DNA of 64,000 nucleotides from Phytophthora colocasiae (GCA_018806915.1 JAGKQI010000069.1:930001-994000), one strand, 5' to 3'; counted from the stretch's first letter, positions 32,801-44,153 are shown. Numbers and translations: made by a program. The notes: generated by a model not told the origin, from the sequence alone.

Positions 32801-35800
32801 TTCCAGTCGCACGGTCGAGACGTCGTAGTACTTCTTGATGGCGTCCTCCGTCCCGTTCTCAAACTCTTCCAAAGCGCTTTCTACCTCCTCCGTCCAGACG
32901 ATCTGACTACCAAGCAGCGCCACTTGAGCTGGATAATCGAAGACCCACGTGTGACGCGCGCAATCGACTCCCCACAATGCGCTGCTCTCGACGGCGTCAA
33001 AGATCTTCTGACGAAGCGTGTCCTGCATGACGAACACCAGGTCGTTGAACCAGTTCTCCACTGTGCCGTGAATTAAGTGCGAGTCTGGGAACAGCACTAC
33101 TTCGCCTTCTTTCGAGATCATGGCCGAGGCCAAGAATCGTTCCTCAAGGGAGGACGAAGAGGACACGGAAGACACCTTGCGGCCGGATAAACTCCCTCCA
33201 GGTGTCTTGGACTCGGAGGACTGGGCTGTCGTGAACTCAAACGACTGGATGCCGTCGAAGCAGTTCCCGAAGTGAGGCTGGATACGTGGCGGGTGGTTCC
33301 CATTAGATAGGATCTCCAAGAGCGATGCATTGGAAACGAAGTAGAATCGGGGAAATATGTCCTTCTTGCCGTCCAAGTACTGGTTCAGCGCCTTCTGGCA
33401 GATTTCAAGCTCCACCTGCAAGTCCCGAAGCACAGCTTCGCGTCCTTCCCGTTGACAACACGCCACTAAGACGGACGGAGACATTCTCGCGTCGATAAAG
33501 AGCTCCTTCATCTCTTGGTCCACGTGCTCAAAGCGTTGGTATTCCGATGGTAGTTGTCGCTGGATGTCGCCTGCAGAACTGAGGAAAATGGACTCTAAGC
33601 TGCACCATTGGCGCTGTAGAGTCACCCATAACTTCAATATCGTGTCGACGTTGCCCAGTCGCAACTGCCACTCGAACACTTTGTCTTTAAAGTATACAAC
33701 GAACTTCCCAGTAGCTGCCATGGTTTGTAGTTGGAGTTGGTGTTCTTCAAGGCACTCAATGATGACATTTGGCATCTTCAGGATCATGATGTGGCCCTCC
33801 AACTCCTCCAAGGCGGTCGCACTTCTGACGCGTGGTTCTCATCAGCTGGCACTGTACGCTCACTAGGCGTAGAGGCCTTGCTTCCAGCAGTCTGGTACGG
33901 CACGAACTCGAGCTGGAAGCCGTTCCACGTGGCTTCAATGGACAGCAACTGCTGTTCGATCTTGAACTCCCTAGCTGCCATCTCCACGAGCTCATTCACT
34001 TCGTTCACAAAGCGGAAGAGCTCCAACTTGAGGACTTCTTCGAATCGTAGGGAGCTCTTCCCACTTCGTTCACTTCCACTAGAGCCCCCATCGCTGCGTA
34101 ACTGGATGCACTCAGCCTCCAGCTCCTGCCAAATCGAAATGCTTCCTGGCTAGCACCATTAAGTTCTTCCAGTGGCGGTCACGCATGGCAGGAGAATGCA
34201 GGTGTTTTACCAAAGGCAAGATGACGGTCATCTGATGCAATTTCTGCACCAAATAGTCGTAGATCGGCCACTCTTTTACAGTCCGAGCTGTGGCGAACAG
34301 TGCGTGGCGATGCCGCTCGATCTCGTCCACTTCTTCCATCAGTTCGTCCGCATCCAGATCATTCCACGCCAACGGCTGCCATTTGCCGACGTATATCGAA
34401 TCCAGCAATGCCACAAAGTCCCAGATGTGCTTGAGCGTTGTGAAATTCACGCGTAGCGCTGTCAAAACATCGTACTTACTGGAAGCCAGCTCGAAGATGT
34501 CTTCAAGCTCCATGAGCCTGGCCGCCTCCTGTTCCACCTGGGCCAGTTTGGCGTTGTAGGCATCTAGAAGCTCATAGACGTCTGCTATGGAGCGGCTATC
34601 TGTTGGAGAATGCAGGGGGGCAACGACCTTAAACTCCTCTTTCATCGCAGCTAAGCGTCTGTTGAATTCCGCCACTTCCTGTCTGATTGACTCCATCATT
34701 TGATTCTGCAGTGGTTGAATCACTTCCTTCTTTTTGAACGTCTTGTTCACCATATTCTCCCATCGAATTGGCGCCTGCTCTAGGAATGTCAGTACGTTTT
34801 CCTTGCCCACGTACGACATGTCCAAGGCAATGCCGTTAAGCTTGAGCAGCGCCACGAACTCCTTCAACGGGGTGAAGTTCACCAACAATTCTTCACGCAT
34901 CAGTAGCCGCACGTCTCGGATGTGCAGCATACACTGCATCAACGAGGGCTTCTCCTTCTCTGTATTAGCTTCAATCTCCACATCCAGCCCAGCATTCACT
35001 TTTTGCATGAAGTTGTCCACCCACACAAGTTGGTTCACAACGCGGTCGTGCAGATACTGAGTGAACAAATAGACCCATTTGGTCACCCACGTGGATAGCG
35101 CCTGCTTTATTGGGAGGGAGTTGACCCGCACGAAGCCCACGTCCTTCACGTGTTTCGATTCGGAGATTTCATTTTGCAGACTGAGAAAGAAGCTTATCTT
35201 CTCTTGGAAACGCTCGAGGTTCAGTAACTGAGCAGGCATCGGAGGGGGTGTAGCCATTGCGGATCCAGCCGAGATGGTCGACTTAGGGCCATTTCGGTCT
35301 GTCACTAAGCCAGTCTTCAGTGGAGGAGAAGTTGCTGAAGGCAGACTGTCAGCGTATAGGATTCTACCGCGAGAACTTTGCTCATCGGTGAACGGATAGG
35401 GGTACCATGCGGTTGCAAGGAACTCCTGGAACATCTGCGGCAAGTCTGTCGTCCAGAGATATTCGTACTTGGTAAGCGCATGACGGAAGGCGGCGCAAGC
35501 CTTCTGGTTTTGGTCCAGAAATGACCAAATGTCGGCGATGAGTAGTTGAATCTGTACATTTTCTCGCATTTCCTTCAGGTACGAGCCCTCCGAGCTATCC
35601 AGTCGTTTAAAGACAGTTGAACAGTGGAGAATTGCCTCTAATCGACGCATAATGAGATCTTCCACGCCGCTCTTGGCTGCTGTGCTCTGAATAGGGGGGA
35701 AGTACACAATGTCCTTACCATACAGATCTAGTTCCACTTCGATCAAGGCTGGAATATCCTCGCTTTCAATCCGTTTCGGGTCAAGTTGCTCTCTCAATTC

Positions 35801-38651
35801 GCCTAGTGACTGGATAATCACCCGAGCAAGGCCATCCTCCACGATTCCACTGACATAATCGACGTACGCCCTCCAGTCGGGACTTCCTTGGGCCACACGC
35901 AGGTGCTTTAGCGTATCCTTAAGCAGTCGATGAATCTCGTTGCCACCTTCTTTAATCACGTGATACTTTTGTTGACACAGTGTTCTCTGAAGCTCTTCGA
36001 ACTCGTCAACGGACAGCGCTTTACTCTTCCGCTCGAACAGCAGAGGAGGCGCATTCCAGATCTCAAGCAGCTCAGCCACACGGTTCTGGTGGGTCTTTAG
36101 CTGGCTCAACAATGTGTTGGCTTCGTTTACCACAGTCATCGACTCTTTCAGGAACACATCGATGCCGTGAGACTTCCAATTCAATGCCTTGATACCTTTG
36201 TTCAGCACTTGGTCCATACGTTCGAGGTAGCCCTTAACAAGAGGCCTTTCCACTGGAAGTAGAGTCGAGTGGATGGTGTTATACATGTCTACTATGAGCT
36301 CCAGGTTCCCAGTCTGTCGTCGGAACACTTCTGCACGTTTGTATATCTCCAACGCGTCCTCAGGGATCTCCAATCCTAGCAGCAGGAAGTATTTTACCTC
36401 CGTAACAGCTGCAACAGCGCTGCATCGAAATTAACGAAAAGCAGGCCAGCACTTGGTCCAGCCTGCTGCCCCTTAGTTGCTGAAGCTGTGGGTGGATCTA
36501 TACTGCTAGATCCAGGAACAGGCTCACGCCGAATCAACGGAAGCTTGAGCTTGGCCTTCGACGACGTCTCAATTGAGATCCCCCACTGCTTGACATTCTG
36601 GACCTCGTACTCTTGTAGCATGGCCATCACGTTCGTATACAACTTCATGGCTTCCTTCGAATCTTCTCGCTCAAGTACGATCCTGGGAGAGATCTGTTTC
36701 AATTTCTCCATAGGGAACTTAATCCGCTCACCAAGACCACGACACCACGTCACAGCTCCGGCGAATGGGGGCAGATTGGGAGAAATCGGAGGCCGCTCAC
36801 GATTCTCGATGAAAATCTGCTGCACCACGTGCAGGTCGCTCGCGTACGAGGCAATGAGCGACGTGTGCTTCCGCTCCAGTTCGTTCTTGATGATCTGCCG
36901 ATCGAGCAGGTCCTCGAAGCAGTCCAAACATTTGAACCGCCCCACGATCGTCTTGGCGTCGTCGAACGCCTGGTTGATCACCGATGCTAACCGCCGCTCT
37001 AGCTCCTTGTTCTTGGAGCGAAAGGCATAGAAATCGTCTTCGAAGTGCTTCGCATCGAGATCCATGAGGTCGTATTGAACATTCTTCATCTGTGTCAGTG
37101 TCTCTTGAAAATCCGCGTAGATCTGGTGCACGCTTGTTGTGAGCGTTTTTCCTTTGTCCCTCCGATCTCCATCTGTGCGAGTTTCTGAACTGGTAAATAG
37201 TCTGCGTCAGTTCCAAAACGTCGTGGCACCTCTCAAGAAAAGCATCCAGACGGGATGAAAAGCGCGTTGTTCTGGATCCGCCACGGGTTGCCTGGGATTT
37301 CAGTCACGGATTTGGCCTTATAGTCGAAGTAGACGCTCTTAAAGTGAGCGCATACCTGCAGAGACACTTGCAGCATACTGTTGGCTTGCTCCAGCTCACC
37401 TTGATCGATCAGTTCGAACAGCTTCTCGCCATTCAGATGCAGCATCGCCTTCCGAACGATTTCATTGCAGATCTGTCGGATCAACACCACGAGTCGAGCT
37501 GGCGTGTTGTAGAACCGACTTGACTTCCAGATGAGCAAGATCGAGTGGCAGATTGGCCGAAAGAGGTCTCGGATCTCCGGTAGACTTGGAGCACTGGCCA
37601 ACTGCTCAAACCACTTGGCCAGAGGCCGCAGGTAATGCCTATTGTCGTTAGCTTCAGCTCTGGCCAGGAAGACTTCCTTGCACAGCTTCGCGAACGGGAC
37701 GTTGTACGTGCTCTTGGATGCATCCAGATACTGCAACACCTTGCGGATACTATCGGACTGGAGCTGTGCGAAGATCGAGTTGAGGTTCTTGGCCTTTGCT
37801 GCCCAAAAGTGCAGTTCTTCCATGGGGCCTTGATGCACCTGATTTCGCTGGTTAAGCAGTGCTTCGGGGTCCTGTTTCAGGATATTCTTGATCTGTTTCG
37901 TCCATGTGATCAAACAGCCTTCCAAGCTGTGGACTTGATCCTTTCCTAGCCCACTAACAGCGCTGAATTCCGATGAGGAGGAATTGCTCTTGTCTCCTCC
38001 GGGCGAAGAATTCATGGCACTCTCCATGACAACTTGATCCCACGGCAGCGGCAGACAAGTAGCGCCCTTCGTCTGTCCAAGTGTGATCTGCAGGCTCGAG
38101 AAGAAGCCGTGAACATTGTTGATAATGGACGTCGTGACCATCTCGGGCCACAACTGCTGGTTACGCGGGTTCCCGATCAACGGCACGAACACATCGTGCA
38201 GCATGAGCGCAAGAGACTCCAGCGCGTTCTTCTCCAACGTCCCAGACATGATTTCTTCATGGAATTTAGTGGTGCTCACAGGTGCTTTCACTGTTTTAAT
38301 CATGTACAGCACTGTGACCGATGGTCGGTTCTTGGCTTTATTGACGTCGCCGAACAAATGGACCGGCGGGGTAGCGTACACGTCCACAAGTCCGCTACTT
38401 TCGTCCCCGTGGTCCGTGAACAGCAGCAGTCGAGCGTCGGGTATATGGAGAAAATCAAATAGTCTTGAAGCCACTGCGTCCGTAGCGAACTTACGGTTCA
38501 ACGCGTCTATTTTGACGCCCGGGAACGTCCGCACCACATGTCGACGGAGATACTCGACCCGTGCGTCGTCCTGCGGCCCCGTGGGGAGCTCTCGCTCGGA
38601 GGTTAACGTGTTGGACGTGTTCGTTCGCGACCAGGCCCTGTCCGTCTCCAT
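23820..38651 (-). CDS. Axonemal dynein heavy chain (with frame breaks)
   Basis: Motor subunit of flagellar dynein, about 4,900 residues, starting at an ATG at 38651. In order: DHC N-terminal tail and linker (38.6-33.8 kb); AAA1 with P-loop GPAGTGKTETTKD near 32440 and CFDEFNRI; AAA2 with GPAGCGKST near 31525; AAA3 with GSSGSGKSS near 30470; AAA4 with GVGGSGKQS near 29420; coiled-coil stalk with microtubule-binding region (28.7-27.9 kb); AAA5, AAA6 and the C-terminal domain, ending in GLYLEGARWD and ECPVYRTQQRGPT. The last motifs resemble the outer-arm beta class (DNAH9/11/17). The frame changes about 13 times, several times in homopolymers or a GT run, while the protein continues on both sides. 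No introns explain this. Either assembly errors or very recent decay. Confidence 0.88.
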
Positions 38652-39329
38652 GGCCAGAGGCTGATTCGGAAAAGATCCGCCTTGGCCCAACGGACGCCTC
38701 CATGAGCTGAGCTTATTTATAGGTCCTCTGACCTTCCGCGTCAATGTGCGTGGTCCAGTGGATCGCTACAGGGGAACACGCCTCTACTGGCAAGCCACGC
38801 GCGCTCCCGAGGCCTAGGAGGGAAGGTTTGTGGCGAAGTATGGCTGCACAACCCAGCCAGCACGCGTCCGGTTTCGGCCAATCGTCACTGTAGCCCGTCA
38901 ACGCCGCTTCCTTGCTACGGAGCTGAAGGCTGGGCCTTGGAACAGAATGAACTACAATTATTGTATGGAGCAAACAGCGACGACAACATCGCTACAGTGG
39001 GGCTAATGCTCCACGACACCTTGTAAGCTGCGAGGCCCCACGACTGCCTACGGCTCGTGCATGCATCCGTTTAAGCGATACTGCTATCTGCAGACGAAAG
39101 AAACGTACCTCAATCACGGCACAAGTTTGGCAGCCTGGGGCAGCAAGGATCACTTCAGCACTCGTCCCGAGGACTCCATCTGCGCCATGTACCGGTATCA
39201 CTACCGTATTACCGGTATTGTTACTACCGCCGCGCTCCGACCGCTTCCTTTGCTATCTTATCGTGGCGGTGCGATCGCTACACGCGCTCCCCCGCTACGA
39301 AAACAATGTATTCATTAGCATGTCTTGTA
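38652..39329. other. Dynein upstream region, no gene seen
   Basis: Contains the dynein promoter (minus strand). Around 39186-39225 there are ACCGGTATnACTACCG-type repeats similar to those near 40930-40975, probably fragments of the same repeat family as the adjoining pogo-like element. Confidence 0.4.
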
Positions 39330-39331
39330 TA

Positions 39332-39992
39332 CCGACTTCCTCTGTTTATACCGGTCACCTGCATATAACGGTCAGCCAATCACAATCAAGAAAGAGAATT
39401 GTGAATTTCCTCTGCTTATAACGGTCGTACAAAACCGAATCACAACGGTACCGCGTTTTTTTTTTTACACTGACCAGTCATTTCAAGTTGATAATGCGCG
39501 GCAAACGACGAGCGTCATTCACGGCAGGAGACAAACTTGCCGTGATAAATGCGGTGGGGAAGACATGAAGAACCCAATACTGCTGTTGTGGGATGACTTT
39601 TCCAGATTGCGTGCGTGTTGGATCGTGAATCTGAGCGAACAACTCCGAACTCATGCCCCCAGGTTCTCCGTTTTCACCAGATCGAGCTACTATGGCAAGA
39701 TGGATACGAGAGGCTTGGGACAGTCTCTCGATCGAGGTGATAGCGAAAGAGTACAAGAAATGCTTTGGTGAGTTGGTTAGTGAGAGTGACACGGTAGCAG
39801 CTGATCTTATTGACCTCCTTCGAGTCCTTGAGCGCCAGTGTGTGCTGTATGGATCGGAGACGATATGGATACATAACAGTTTTTTTTTAATTTTTTTTTG
39901 GTAACTTTAATTTGTAGCCATCTGTACATACATGTTCATGGTGGTACGGTGTACCATGTACACGGATGACCGTTATAAACAGAGGAAGTCGG
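39332..39992 (+). mobile_element. Internally deleted pogo-like DNA transposon
   Basis: A 27-bp terminal inverted repeat including flanking TA (39330-39356 and 39968-39994) has a single mismatch, and TA on each side fits the Tc1/mariner/pogo target duplication. Inside, on the plus strand, is the start of a transposase (MRGKRRASFTAGDKLAVINA at 39494) followed after a stop by KNPILLLWDDFSRL. The latter resembles the central DDE Asp motif (LLVWDDFS). Finally PPGSPFSPDRATMARWIREA and the C-terminal tail follow at 39653-39850. The middle of the catalytic domain is missing, so it is non-autonomous. Confidence 0.65.
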
Positions 39993-39994
39993 TA

Positions 39995-41001
39995 CATCTA
40001 GCAAGTTTCACTGTCGGATTCGCGCTCGCAGGCGCGCAAGACGTAGCGCAAGGTGTTGTGACTTGTTTTTCACCAATCATGTGAAAGACTTTATCGAGTT
40101 TCACAATCTGAAAAATGTGCCGAAAAGGGGCACCACAACAACCCTAATCACCCCGTTTTAACCGTAAATCAGGGTGTGGGAACTTCCCGAATCATCCTGC
40201 GCGCCTGCTAATTCGACAGTGACACTTGCTAGATGTGTACGAGACGTGTTAGTAAACACACCATGTTGCTTTCGTTGCGGAGACGCGCATGTAGCGCGCG
40301 CACTACAACGATGTAACTGCGAAGTAACGGCGGTGGCGTTACTTAGTTGGATCAAGAGAGTGCGCACCGGCACGATGCTCATCAGACTGCAAAAAATCTT
40401 CGTGGCCAATCGGATCGTAACGTATCGATGGGTGCTCAAATAAAATCTGCCAATTAGAACGCGCTCAATATCGCTACAGACAGATACTTTAAAAGTAGAT
40501 ACGGTTTTTTAATCAAAGGATAGAGATATGGCATCCAAGTTGGTTTTGCGCGGATCCGCGCAAAAGCACCACACTCCACGCAGAGCGATCTCAGTGCTAA
40601 AACTTGGTAGATATATAGAGAACCGATTGAAGCAGCTTGTGACGCGTTTGCAGGGCGCTTCCTCGCGTGCACGACGCACAAGGGCTGGATACCTGCTTAA
40701 GCTGATGCGTGAAAATCGCTGCCACGTTATCGAATGCGCGGATCCGCGCACTGCGGTTTAAGACCGAACGCTAAGAGTGCCGCCTGTCTCACACGTTCTC
40801 ACACACGTGCTGACGTTTGAGACGGGCGCATCGGCAGCGATTGGCGGAAATTGTTAGAGGTGCACTGGCGTCAAATTAAATATGATTATGATCATTCAAA
40901 ATAGCAGGGTCTCTCTCTGTTTATACCGGTTGTGACGACGGCATCAACCGGTATCACTACCACCTTTTTACCGGTATTTTAATTGGTGACACAATTTTAG
41001 A
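39995..41001. other. Intergenic stretch with two BamHI-centred palindromes
   Basis: No recognised gene. A 22-bp perfect palindrome centred on GCGCGGATCCGCGC lies at 40544-40565, and a 16-bp one with the same core at 40735-40750. Between them both strands are open (plus 40528-40761, 77 codons) but without a known domain. About 40915-40980 has TCTGTTTATACCGGT sequence resembling the pogo-like element end. Confidence 0.4.
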
Positions 41002-41102
41002 GCCTGTACAAAGGCATATTGCTTGTCTACCGAGATGCATATTGTATTCGGGAGCCTATACAAAGGAATATTGGTTTAGGTGGCCTGCACAAAGGAATAT
41101 TG
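41002..41102 (+). promoter_or_regulatory. Three 20-bp direct repeats upstream of SOD-like gene
   Basis: GCCTGTACAAAGGCATATTG at 41002-41021, GCCTATACAAAGGAATATTG at 41054-41073 and GCCTGCACAAAGGAATATTG at 41083-41102. They share 17 of 20 positions and end 53 bp before the ATG at 41156. GCTCACTATC at 41131-41140 is a weak initiator-like match. They are probable transcription-factor sites, by position only. Confidence 0.5.
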
Positions 41103-41155
41103 TCAGGCCGATACCCGCCAGTCAAAACTCGCTCACTATCAAGATCTATCAGATA

Positions 41156-41701
41156 ATGGCGAAGGCGGTGTGCACTCTTTACGGCGACGACGCGGCCGTG
41201 TACGGCTCGCTGGTGATCACACAGGCGCATGAGGACGCGGCCAGCGTCATCACGGGCGAGCTCAAGGGCCTGACCGCCGGCAAGCACGCGCTGCACGTCA
41301 ACGTGTTCGGCGACGTGTCGAAGCCGGCCGGCGCGGCGCTGGGCGGCGTATTCAACCCGTTCGGCAAGAACCACGGCGCGCCCGAGGACGAGGAGCGTCG
41401 CGTGGGATCGCTGGGCAACGTGGAGGTCGGCGAGGACGGCAGCGTCAAGGTGCACGTGGAGGACAAGCTGGTGAAGCTTATTGGGCCGCACTCGATCATT
41501 GGCCGCAGCATCGTGGTCCACGAGGGCGAGGACGACCTGGGCAAGGGCGGCCACGAGCTTTCGCTGCAGAACGGCAACGCTGGCGCCATCAAGGCGTACG
41601 GTGTGGTGGGGTATCTCCAGCCAGAGATCAAGAGCTACAGCTGCTGGAGTACAGGGAAACAGGCAGACGACGGCTTGGGTCGCACGTGTTCAGGTTATTA
41701 A
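41156..41701 (+). CDS. Cu/Zn superoxide dismutase-like protein lacking metal ligands
   Basis: 181 residues from the ATG at 41156. The fold is clear: HALHVNVFGD (47-53 region), FNPFGKNHGAP, VGSLGNVEV, IIGRSIVVHEGEDDLGKGG and GNAGAIKAYGVVG align with Cu/Zn SOD. Compared with human SOD1, His46, His71 and His120 are kept (here 47, 73, 122). His48 is Asn49, the bridging His63 is Val65, His80 is Arg82 and Asp83 is Ser85; Arg143 and both disulfide cysteines are also replaced. Neither the copper nor the zinc site can form normally, so it is probably not a dismutase. The frame is intact and very GC-rich in third positions, suggesting strong expression and selection. It has no signal peptide. The last 20 residues (after GYLQPEIKS) are unlike SOD and could be a mis-read 3' end. 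Confidence 0.82.
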   Translation: MAKAVCTLYGDDAAVYGSLVITQAHEDAASVITGELKGLTAGKHALHVNVFGDVSKPAGAALGGVFNPFGKNHGAPEDEERRVGSLGNVEVGEDGSVKVHVEDKLVKLIGPHSIIGRSIVVHEGEDDLGKGGHELSLQNGNAGAIKAYGVVGYLQPEIKSYSCWSTGKQADDGLGRTCSGY

Positions 41702-41870
41702 ATAGGTAATACGTGCGCGTGATGCAACCTGCTTTACCTCAATCTGGTGTTATTAGTGTCGAGAAGGCGGGAAAGAATGGGGGAACGGAGACTTTTATTC
41801 TCATCTTCGAGTGTAGTGCCTTCCTACATAAGTGGAGACTGCTACTGGGCGTTGTCTAACACCGTCCACT

Positions 41871-42937
41871 TCAAGCTGTGATACTGCTGCGCTTGTTCTC
41901 GTAGATCTTGGACTTCTTTTCCGGGACGGGGGATGGCGGTCCGCTTTCGGACGTGGTGGACTGGTTGTCGCCCTTGCGACTCTTGCTCTTCTTCCTGTGC
42001 TTGCGTTGCAGCGCCTCCACGACCAGCTCGAGCTTGCGCAGATCATGCGCCTTCTGGTTGGCCTCCAACTTTGTACGTGCCAGCTCCTCCTCCATGTCTT
42101 GGAAGCGACGACCACGCTCGCTCTCCTGGTAGTTGTGCACGTCGGTCAGGCGCTGTTCAAGGCGCTGCTTCTCGCGCGTGAGCTCCGTCATCTGTGCACG
42201 GAGGTGAGCTGTCTCCTGTGCGACTTGGTTTAGCTGGTCCTTGCTCTCCTCCTTGATCCTGTCAACTTCATCCACAGGAACGAAGTCCTTCAGCTCCATG
42301 ACAAAAGGAGGAGGTGCCTCTGCTTCTGCCCTTGCCTTAGCTTCCGCTTCCGCTTCACGACGCGCATCCATCAGCACCTGCTCCATCCTCGGCACTTCTC
42401 CAAGCAGCAGAGCCTGGAACCGTTCGGCGTACGACAACTTGGTTGCAGTCGACAGCTCGTCACTTTCTTCACTGTTAGTGGCTTCAGCTTCCAGAGCCAA
42501 GATGCCTGTCTGGTTGTCCTTGTTGTTGTTTGGCTGCTGCTCGGCCAGCATCAAAATGCTCACCACAGCGTCGATGACGCGCTTGCCCATGGCGTCGTCC
42601 ACCTGCTGCACGAACGGGTGTCCGAGTCTCATGTACTGGTTGAATAGGATGCGTACAACCGCCACAAGTCCTGAACGTGTAGCCAGACTCTCCGTCATAT
42701 CGGCCAGGTAGCGGGTCACTCGGAGACGCGTGCTTGACACTCAGATACGACTGTACGAGCTGTTGACTGGTGTAGGCCGCGAAGGTCTGCAACAAGTGCA
42801 GTTCCAGGTCGGACTGGCTGGCACCAGCCACTGCCAATGTATTAGAACTTTCAGGCTCATCGTCCAGCACTACCAAAGCAGTGGAGCCCCACGGGAGTGA
42901 CGGCGGAGGTGGCACCGTCGGTCGGCAACATCATCAT
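41871..42937 (-). CDS. Coiled-coil protein of unknown function (two frame breaks)
   Basis: I do not recognise the family. The likely start is the ATGATGATG at 42937. A frame change in a GGGG run near 42890 and another near 42725 link three stretches into one protein of about 350 residues. The order is an acidic N-terminus (VVLDDEPESSNTL), helical segments (LQTFAAYTSQQLVQSYLSV; VTRYLADMTESLATRSG; FVQQVDDAMGKRVIDAVVS), a Glu/Ala-rich coiled coil starting near 42390 and running through about 42000 (REAEAEAKARAEAEA; LTREKQRLEQRL), and a basic tail (RKHRKKSKSRK). Its 3' end is 170 bp from the SOD-like gene (convergent). The breaks may be assembly errors. Confidence 0.6.
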
Positions 42938-43368
42938 GGCGGCGGAACTCGATCAAGAACTGGGAACGGAACTGTCGAGAAAATTGTCCGGGACGTGGCG
43001 GAGAGACACCGAAGCACTTGGAAGCAGCTTTAATGGAGACCCAGCAATGATCACCACCGTAATGGACGTGCTGTGCCGGTGTGCGTCTCTTCCGGGCGTT
43101 TAGGGATCTCGAGCTTCTATCATGCGTCGGTGCCGTCACGGTATGTTGGTCGACACATCATGTGTCACACATGGCTACATCGAAATGCCTCGTCACATGC
43201 AAGTGTACTTAAACGTCTGCAACACCGTAACGAGAGCCCACAGTCTCACCAACGAACTCTCCAGCGGCCGTCGTCTTGGTGCTAGAACTAGAGCCAACTC
43301 AACATCCCATGCCTGCGGCCTAAAAAACTACCAAGTGATCGATTTGTATTAGCAAGAACTTCCGTTGA

Positions 43369-43384
43369 GCTCATTCCTCAACAC
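43369..43384 (+). promoter_or_regulatory. Oomycete initiator plus flanking promoter region
   Basis: GCTCATTCCTCAACAC matches the oomycete Inr/FPR consensus GCTCATTYYNCAWTTT through the first 13 positions. It lies about 50 bp upstream of the ATG at 43422, the usual distance, and supports that ATG rather than an upstream non-ATG start. Confidence 0.75.
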
Positions 43385-43421
43385 GCCCAGTACGACGCAA
43401 AGACACCTCCCAAGCCCCAAG

Positions 43422-44153
43422 ATGTTCAAGTCTTTCCTACTCGCGACCCTCCTAACGACTGCTACTTCCTCCACCAATGCCGTGACCTGCGCGGATGGCG
43501 AGAACCAGATGAGCGTGGAAGGTGTCGAGGGTTTTTTCTGCGTGGCTGGTCAAATTTGCATGGCCACGTTAAGCACCGGGACTTGCCCTGCCGTGCAGGA
43601 GGGTCTTCCCTATGGCTCCTACTGCGGCATCGTAGCGTCCGGTGTTTACGGCTGCAAAACGTACACTGAGCCTCAAACGGCAACACCTGAGCCTACGGCG
43701 GTCATCCCCATTCCTCTCACTTCGTACACTACCTGCACCACAGAGAGCACCCGCGTGAGCGTACAAGGTCTGAAAGGTTCATACTGCGTCAACGAACCTA
43801 TCTGCGTGCAAAACGTTGCTACAGGCAACTGCCCTGCTCCCCAGGACGGCCTAGCGTTCGGATCGTTCTGCGACCTGCTCAAGACTGGAGCTTACGGCTG
43901 CAGGCCTTACACAGCTGAGAACGTGCCTACCAACGTGACGTACGCTGCCCCGTTAGATTGCTCTACTAACCCTGCAGGGGACACGCCAGTAAGCATTGTG
44001 AATGCAGATCGGGACTTCTGCGTGTCGGGACCTGTGTGCTCGGGCTCCATTTTCGGCAACTGCCCAAAGATTCAGGATGGTCTAACGCAGGACTCCGAGT
44101 GCATGATCATTGACACGGATGTCTACGGCTGCGTCTTCATGGCCAGCACCTAG
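43422..44153 (+). CDS. Secreted cysteine-rich protein with three 6-Cys modules
   Basis: 243 residues, intact, no intron. Residues 1-20 are a signal peptide (MFKSFLLATLLTT ... TNA). The mature protein is three tandem modules of about 60-70 residues, each with six cysteines in the same order: C, FC/YCV, ICxx, CPxxQ(E/D)GL, (Y/F)xxC, (V/A)YGC. The second and third follow Thr/Pro-rich and neutral linkers. Modules 1 and 2 are closer to each other than to 3. There is one N-glycosylation site (NVT). I do not recognise the family; secreted, disulfide-rich repeat proteins are common in oomycete secretomes. A strong initiator motif lies upstream. Confidence 0.82.
   Translation: MFKSFLLATLLTTATSSTNAVTCADGENQMSVEGVEGFFCVAGQICMATLSTGTCPAVQEGLPYGSYCGIVASGVYGCKTYTEPQTATPEPTAVIPIPLTSYTTCTTESTRVSVQGLKGSYCVNEPICVQNVATGNCPAPQDGLAFGSFCDLLKTGAYGCRPYTAENVPTNVTYAAPLDCSTNPAGDTPVSIVNADRDFCVSGPVCSGSIFGNCPKIQDGLTQDSECMIIDTDVYGCVFMAST

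Noticed and set aside
37130..37260. Introns as the explanation for the dynein frame changes
   Set aside because: No GT-AG pairs of plausible length fit; several breaks can be repaired by one base in a homopolymer.
41027..41554. Long minus-strand open frame opposite the SOD-like gene
   Set aside because: It is a shadow of the GC-rich, codon-biased sense frame, which has clear SOD motifs.
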